From Sphaerochaeta globosa str. Buddy (lineage in GTDB: Bacteria > Spirochaetota > Spirochaetia > Sphaerochaetales > Sphaerochaetaceae), in assembly GCF_000190435.1 (NCBI RefSeq), contig NC_015152.1:3252467-3316466 (forward strand): DNA of 64,000 bases, in the 5' to 3' direction. Of this stretch, positions 59,275-64,000 are shown in pieces. The translations under genes and the position numbers were made by a program. The notes beneath the pieces are model-generated. The model was not told where the DNA came from. It saw only the letters and a list, made by a program, of their open reading frames with translations, and ran no database searches. How positions within the stretch are numbered: position 1 is the stretch's first letter; each line of letters begins with the position of its first letter.

Positions 59275-61842
59275 TTATTCGTTATCTGAAGGCTCAGTTG
59301 CAGGCACATCATCCTCTACAGGGATATCATCTTCTTCCTCATCTTCATCAACGATACCTTCGATTTCTACTGGTGCCTGCTCGGGAATTTCGACCTCTTC
59401 CTCGTCATCACGCTCAGTAGATGCAATGGCAACAATGGAGTCACCGGCAAACTTCATGGAGACGACCTTTACCCCTGCAGCATTTCTGCCTTGAATGGAA
59501 ATGGCATTCACATGCACCCTGAGTGTCTGACCCATAAGCGTTGCGCATACCACATCGTTTTCATCGTCAACACTGAGGACACCGACAATAAAGCTGGCCT
59601 TTCCACCAAGCCGATAAATCTTCTGACCTTGCGTTCCCCGTCCATGGACGGTGAAGCTGTCGAAATTCACCTGCTTGCCCTGGCCGTTCTCTGTGATCAT
59701 GAGAATACGCTTGGTACTATCAACTTTCAGAAGTCCGGCAACCTGATCGTTTGCCAGAAGCCTGATACCGCGGACGCCTCGTGAAGCACGGCCCATAGCC
59801 CTTACATTATCCTGACGGAACCTGAGGCCGCGTCCCAGCTTGGTGATAAGCATTACCTCATCTCCTTCCTGGATCAAATCACAGCTGAGCAACTCATCTC
59901 CCTCATCCAGGAAAAGTGCTCTGATGCCCCTGACCTTGGCATTGACGAAGTTGTTCAAGGAAACCTTCTTCACCACACCATCACGGGTCGCCATCATCAG
60001 ATAATGGTCCTCACTGAACTCCTTGAAACTGATAATCGAGGTTATTTTCTCGGTTGTCTCCAACTGCAGGATATTCTTGATGCTGGTACCCTTGGCGGTC
60101 TTGCTTGCCTCGGGAATTTCAAACACCTTGGTGTAATAAGCCTTTCCTGCATTGGTGACGAACATCACATACTCATGGGTGAAAGCAACAAACATGTGAT
60201 TTACAAAATCACCATCCTGGAGTTTTGTAGTCCTTGTACCCTTGCCAGCCCTACCATGAGCTTCATACTCCTCAGCGCGGATGCGCTTGGCAAAGCCCTT
60301 ATTGCTGATCAGGACAACGACCTGCTCATCCTTGATGAAATCCTCAAGCGTTGACTGGCCAAGCTCTTCACGAGCGATTTTTGTAAGTCTCCTATCCTTG
60401 GGAACCAAGCTCGAAGGGAGCGCTCTTACCTCGCTCTGTACTAACTTGAGGATTTTTCCCTCATCAGAAAGAACTTCCTGATAGTACGCAATCTTCTGCT
60501 CAAGATCCGCCAGCTCTTCCAGAATCTTGGATGTTTCCAGATGGCTGAGCCTTCCCAGTTTCATGTCGATAATGGCCTGGGCTTGGATTTGGTCAAGGCC
60601 GAACCGAGAAACAAGGCGATCTGCAGCAATAGCATTGTCTGCCGAATCCTTGATGATCTGAATGACCTCATCGATGTTGTCCAACCCGATTTTCAAACCC
60701 CTAAGGATATGAGCCCGTTCCTGGGCTTTTCTCAGGTCAAACTGCGTCCTTCTGGTTACCACTTCCTCCCGATGACGGATATAGTAGACCAGCATGTCCT
60801 TAAGAGTAAGCATTTGCGGTCGTCCTTGCACCAAGGCAAGGTTGTTGACGTTGAAATTGGACTGCAGCGCTGTACGTGCAAAGAGTTGGTTCAGAACCAC
60901 CATGGGTTCTGCGCCAACCTTAAGCTCAACAACAATACGGATTCCCTTACGGTCGGACTCATCGCGGACGACGGAAATCATGGGAATTGCGCCATCCTTG
61001 CGGAGGTCGTCAATTTTCTTAACCAGATCAGCCTTGTTCACCTGATAGGGAATTTCGGTAAAGACAATTTGGTCATGGTCGCGTTCGCTTGTTTCAATTT
61101 CATACACCGAGCGGACAACAATTTTGCCACGACCGGTCATAAAGGCATCTTTTATCCCCTGCAGACCGCAGATGATTCCACCGGAGGGGAAGTCAGGGCC
61201 TTTTATGTGCTCCATCAACTCATCGATAGTGATATCAGGATTATCGATGACCGCACTGATGGCGTCACAAATTTCCTGTAGGTTGTGAGGAGCCATGTTG
61301 GTTGCCATACCGACGGCGATACCACTGGAGCCATTAGCAAGAAGGAAGGGAAAGGAGGCGGGAAGCACGGTGGGTTCCTGCATCGAATCGTCATAGTTCG
61401 GGCCGAAATTGACCGTCTCTTTTTGGATATCCTGCAGCATCTCCTCACCGATACGGCTCATCTTCGCCTCAGTGTATCGCATGGCTGCCGCGGGGTCCCC
61501 GTCGATCGAACCAAAGTTACCTTGGGGATTCACCACCGGGTAGCGCAGCGAAAAGTCCTGGGCCAGACGGACCAGGGCATCGTAGACGGAGGCATCACCA
61601 TGGGGGTGATATTTACCCAGTACGTCACCGACAATACGGGCACACTTCTTGAAGGAGGTGTTGGCCCTCAAACCCATTTCGAACATATCAAAGAGAATTC
61701 TTCTATGGACCGGCTTCAGGCCGTCACGGACATCGGGCAAAGCCCGGCTGACAATAACAGACATAGCATAGTTGAGATACGAGGTACGCATCTCATTGGA
61801 CACGTCCACGCTAATCGTCCTGCTTTCGTTTACTTCTTCCAC
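59275..61842 (-). CDS. gyrA: DNA gyrase subunit A
   Basis: GyrA is the breakage-reunion subunit of gyrase; this one has 855 residues. Catalytic Tyr123 lies in [10 protein letters not shown]. The quinolone region reads [11 protein letters not shown], so the position of E. coli Ser83 is Ala84. The six-bladed C-terminal domain follows, with a divergent GyrA-box (AHGRAGKG in place of QRRGGKG). The last ~45 residues are strongly acidic. The start is GTG at 61842, behind AAAGGAT, 14 bases after the gyrB stop, so it is co-transcribed with gyrB. It is called gyrase, not topoisomerase IV, from its position beside gyrB. Confidence 0.95.
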   Translation of the reverse strand: MEEVNESRTISVDVSNEMRTSYLNYAMSVIVSRALPDVRDGLKPVHRRILFDMFEMGLRANTSFKKCARIVGDVLGKYHPHGDASVYDALVRLAQDFSLRYPVVNPQGNFGSIDGDPAAAMRYTEAKMSRIGEEMLQDIQKETVNFGPNYDDSMQEPTVLPASFPFLLANGSSGIAVGMATNMAPHNLQEICDAISAVIDNPDITIDELMEHIKGPDFPSGGIICGLQGIKDAFMTGRGKIVVRSVYEIETSERDHDQIVFTEIPYQVNKADLVKKIDDLRKDGAIPMISVVRDESDRKGIRIVVELKVGAEPMVVLNQLFARTALQSNFNVNNLALVQGRPQMLTLKDMLVYYIRHREEVVTRRTQFDLRKAQERAHILRGLKIGLDNIDEVIQIIKDSADNAIAADRLVSRFGLDQIQAQAIIDMKLGRLSHLETSKILEELADLEQKIAYYQEVLSDEGKILKLVQSEVRALPSSLVPKDRRLTKIAREELGQSTLEDFIKDEQVVVLISNKGFAKRIRAEEYEAHGRAGKGTRTTKLQDGDFVNHMFVAFTHEYVMFVTNAGKAYYTKVFEIPEASKTAKGTSIKNILQLETTEKITSIISFKEFSEDHYLMMATRDGVVKKVSLNNFVNAKVRGIRALFLDEGDELLSCDLIQEGDEVMLITKLGRGLRFRQDNVRAMGRASRGVRGIRLLANDQVAGLLKVDSTKRILMITENGQGKQVNFDSFTVHGRGTQGQKIYRLGGKASFIVGVLSVDDENDVVCATLMGQTLRVHVNAISIQGRNAAGVKVVSMKFAGDSIVAIASTERDDEEEVEIPEQAPVEIEGIVDEDEEEDDIPVEDDVPATEPSDNE

Positions 61843-61856
61843 GATTCTATCCTTTC

Positions 61857-63890
61857 CTAGACATCCAGATTCGATACATAGACGGCATTTGCGTCGATGA
61901 AGGCCCTTCGGGGCTCTACTTCTTCGCCCATCAGCATGGAGAACACCCGATCTGCCTCTTCGGCATCATGGAGTTTAATCTGGCTGATCAAGCGGGTCTC
62001 GGGGTTCATTGTTGTCTCCCAAAGTTGTTCGGGATTCATTTCACCAAGACCTTTGTACCGCTGAATGGCGACCTTTGAAGGGTCGGCAATATTGTTTTCC
62101 TGAAGAATCCTCACCCGTGCCTCTTCATCATAGGCATACTGTACTTTCTTACCGATGGTAATCTTATACAAAGGAGGCATGGCAAAGTATACATACCCAG
62201 CTTCAATCAAGGGCCTCATATACCTGAAGAAGAAGGTGAGCAACAGCGTCCTGATGTGCGAACCGTCGACGTCGGCATCCGCCATGATGATGACCTTGTG
62301 ATACCGGACCTTGCTGACATCGAAGTTTACATCATGATCAAAATCTTCGTCTTTACCCATATTGTTGTATCGGGTCAAGCCTGCTCCAATGGTGGCGATA
62401 ACCGGCTGCAACTTATCGTTGCCGAGTACCTTGTACTCCTGCGCCTTTTCGACATTGAGCATTTTTCCCCATAGGGCAAGAATTGCTTGGAACTTTCGAT
62501 CGCGTCCCTGTTTGGCAGAACCGCCTGCAGAGTCTCCCTCAACAATGAATACTTCGCACTTGGCAGGATCCTTTTCAGAACAGTCGGCAAGCTTGCCGGG
62601 AAGACCGCCGCCTTCACTCTTCTTGCGGATCTGCTCACGAGCTTTACGTGCTGCAATACGACCAAGCGCTGCATTGATGATTTTTTCCAGAATCACTTCG
62701 GTCTGGGCGGGGAACTCATCGAAATAGTTGCCCAGCTTTTCATACACAAGTGAGAATACTACACCGGTAACCGCAGAGTTACCCAGCTTCATCTTGGTCT
62801 GACCCTCAAACTGAGGTTCGGGTACCTTGACTGAAACAACCGCTGTCAAACCCTCGGAGATATCACTCTGCTCGAGCTTCTCCTCATATTTTTTCAGCAA
62901 CTTGGTGTTCTTCTGCAGCTGGGTGTTGATGACCCTGCTCAAACCAGTTCGGAAACCGGTAAGGTGGGTACCACCCTCGCGGGTATTGATGTTGTTGACG
63001 TAGCTGAGCACTTTCTCGTCGTACTTGTCATTGTACTGAAGCGCAATCTCAACCTTAATTGAGTCCTTCTCACCCTCGATGGAAATGGGAGGGTCAACAA
63101 GAACTCGCTTGAATTCGTTCAGATAGCTTACAAACTGGCTAATTCCACCTTCCGACTGGAAGGCCTGACTGTGAGTTTCATCACCTCTGCGATCTGTAAT
63201 GGTTATGGAAACCCCTTTATTCAAGAAAGAAAGCTCACGGAACCGGCTTACCAGCACTTCGTAGTTGAAAGCATTCTGTTCCATGATGCTGTAATCGGGA
63301 GCAAAGCTGACAACCGTCCCCGACCTATCGGTATCTCCGATGCGAACCACTTCAGTTTGGGGAATACCGCAGCTGTATTGTTGGCGATAGACTCCGCCAT
63401 CACGATAGACGGTAACTTCCATCCAAATGGAGAGAGCGTTGACGCAGGATACACCTACACCATGCAATCCACCGGATACCTTGTAGGAATTCTTATCGAA
63501 TTTTCCACCGGCATGCAGCTGGGTAAGAGCAATCTCCAGTGAACTTTTCTTCTCGGTCGGATGAAGCTCAACGGGAATACCCCGTCCATTGTCCTCAACG
63601 GTACAGATTTCCCTTCCTTCAGAATCCAGGTCAAGAAACACCTGGATATCCGAACAGTAACCGGCCATTGCTTCATCGATACTGTTGTCGACCACTTCGT
63701 AAACAAGGTGATGCAACCCTTCGATGCCTGTCGAACCTATGTACATACCAGGTCGCTTCCTAACAGCCTCAAGACCCTTGAGAACCTGGATGCTCCCAGC
63801 AGAATAGCTATGAGAAGCGCTCTCCATCATCACACCATCGCGGTGCAAGGATGGTTGGAACGTTCCATTGACAAAGCTCCCTTCACTCAT
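61857..63890 (-). CDS. gyrB: DNA gyrase subunit B
   Basis: GyrB is the 677-residue ATPase subunit. The GHKL ATPase shows [37 protein letters not shown] and [16 protein letters not shown]. The Toprim part has [20 protein letters not shown] and [16 protein letters not shown]. The C-terminal [24 protein letters not shown] is intact. It is the compact form without the long insert of E. coli GyrB. About 20 residues precede the usual start of the domain. The ATG at 63890 follows AAGGAT at 7 bases. Confidence 0.98.
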   Translation of the reverse strand: MSEGSFVNGTFQPSLHRDGVMMESASHSYSAGSIQVLKGLEAVRKRPGMYIGSTGIEGLHHLVYEVVDNSIDEAMAGYCSDIQVFLDLDSEGREICTVEDNGRGIPVELHPTEKKSSLEIALTQLHAGGKFDKNSYKVSGGLHGVGVSCVNALSIWMEVTVYRDGGVYRQQYSCGIPQTEVVRIGDTDRSGTVVSFAPDYSIMEQNAFNYEVLVSRFRELSFLNKGVSITITDRRGDETHSQAFQSEGGISQFVSYLNEFKRVLVDPPISIEGEKDSIKVEIALQYNDKYDEKVLSYVNNINTREGGTHLTGFRTGLSRVINTQLQKNTKLLKKYEEKLEQSDISEGLTAVVSVKVPEPQFEGQTKMKLGNSAVTGVVFSLVYEKLGNYFDEFPAQTEVILEKIINAALGRIAARKAREQIRKKSEGGGLPGKLADCSEKDPAKCEVFIVEGDSAGGSAKQGRDRKFQAILALWGKMLNVEKAQEYKVLGNDKLQPVIATIGAGLTRYNNMGKDEDFDHDVNFDVSKVRYHKVIIMADADVDGSHIRTLLLTFFFRYMRPLIEAGYVYFAMPPLYKITIGKKVQYAYDEEARVRILQENNIADPSKVAIQRYKGLGEMNPEQLWETTMNPETRLISQIKLHDAEEADRVFSMLMGEEVEPRRAFIDANAVYVSNLDV

Positions 63891-63941
63891 TCGTTATATC
63901 CTTATGCAATAATAAAAAAATGCTATCGTTGATTCTTATCG

Positions 63942-63970
63942 ATTATACCAAAAACCATAAGGAGTTGCAA
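63942..63970 (-). promoter_or_regulatory. gyrBA promoter
   Basis: On the minus strand, TTGCAA (63965-63970), 17 bases and consensus TATAAT (63942-63947). The predicted leader is about 45 bases long and includes a ribosome-binding site, so this is a conventional leadered message. The remaining bases to 64000 show no gene. Confidence 0.75.
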
Positions 63971-64000
63971 GCTTGAACAGGAAAACAGAGTAATTTATTA

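Noticed and set aside
60541..61860. Plus-strand frames of 246 and 191 residues
   Set aside because: Antisense shadows of gyrA. The gyrA frame is full length with all motifs.

Overview
This 64-kb window is bacterial chromosome. Spacing is tight, genes sit on both strands in short operons, and no insertion sequence, prophage, CRISPR array or rRNA was found. Gene content, short SRP RNA and protein style point to a spirochaete close to Sphaerochaeta, a non-motile sugar fermenter. That assignment rests on recognition, not on a database search.

Layout. 1-2.4 kb: a secreted protein and a PadR/DUF2812 pair. 2.4-13.3 kb: a large chimeric regulator divergent from a hexuronate operon (BASS-type transporter, uxaB, uxaA, uxaC, IclR regulator), then a Gfo/Idh oxidoreductase and a KdgF-like cupin. 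13.3-17.6 kb: AEC transporter, His-tailed protein, PlsC-like acyltransferase, DUF2202 protein. 17.6-19.9 kb: kdgK and eda, divergent. 20.8-25.4 kb: iron-type ABC transporter. 25.4-27.8 kb: GH28 polygalacturonase divergent from a TIM-barrel isomerase. 27.8-33.6 kb: tdk, deoC, a membrane Nudix protein, aldo/keto reductase, YigZ and an M28 peptidase. 33.6-34.4 kb: five tRNAs, including four serine isoacceptors, and SRP RNA. 34.4-42.8 kb: GGDEF protein, M23-like lipoprotein, dnaX-ybaB-recR, DjlA-like protein, a glycosidase and a lipid kinase. 42.8-54.2 kb: radical SAM protein, broken MATE gene, nagA, pepD, a glutamine amidotransferase, flavodiiron protein, LysO and TraB-like protein. 54.3-64 kb: a replication/segregation block of radA, a cyclophilin-FKBP fusion, parB, parA, a NifU-like gene, three parS sites, gyrA and gyrB.

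How the parts work together. GH28 could release galacturonate. UxaC, UxaB, UxaA, KdgK and Eda then take it to pyruvate and glyceraldehyde-3-phosphate, so the whole route is encoded here in separate clusters. A shared inverted repeat, TGRAAC-N3-GTTTCA, resembling a KdgR box, lies at the start of the uxa operon and between kdgK and eda.

Three signals deserve most attention. (1) Two 9-nt homopolymers (A9 at 6646, T9 at 45040) each sit exactly where one base fewer restores the expected frame. One run fuses the transporter to UxaB and the other breaks a MATE pump. (2) At least eight genes, including parA, have a -35/-10 pair placed so that transcription should begin within a few bases of the start codon, so leaderless mRNAs look common. 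(3) A parS site forms one arm of the terminator behind the nifU-like gene.
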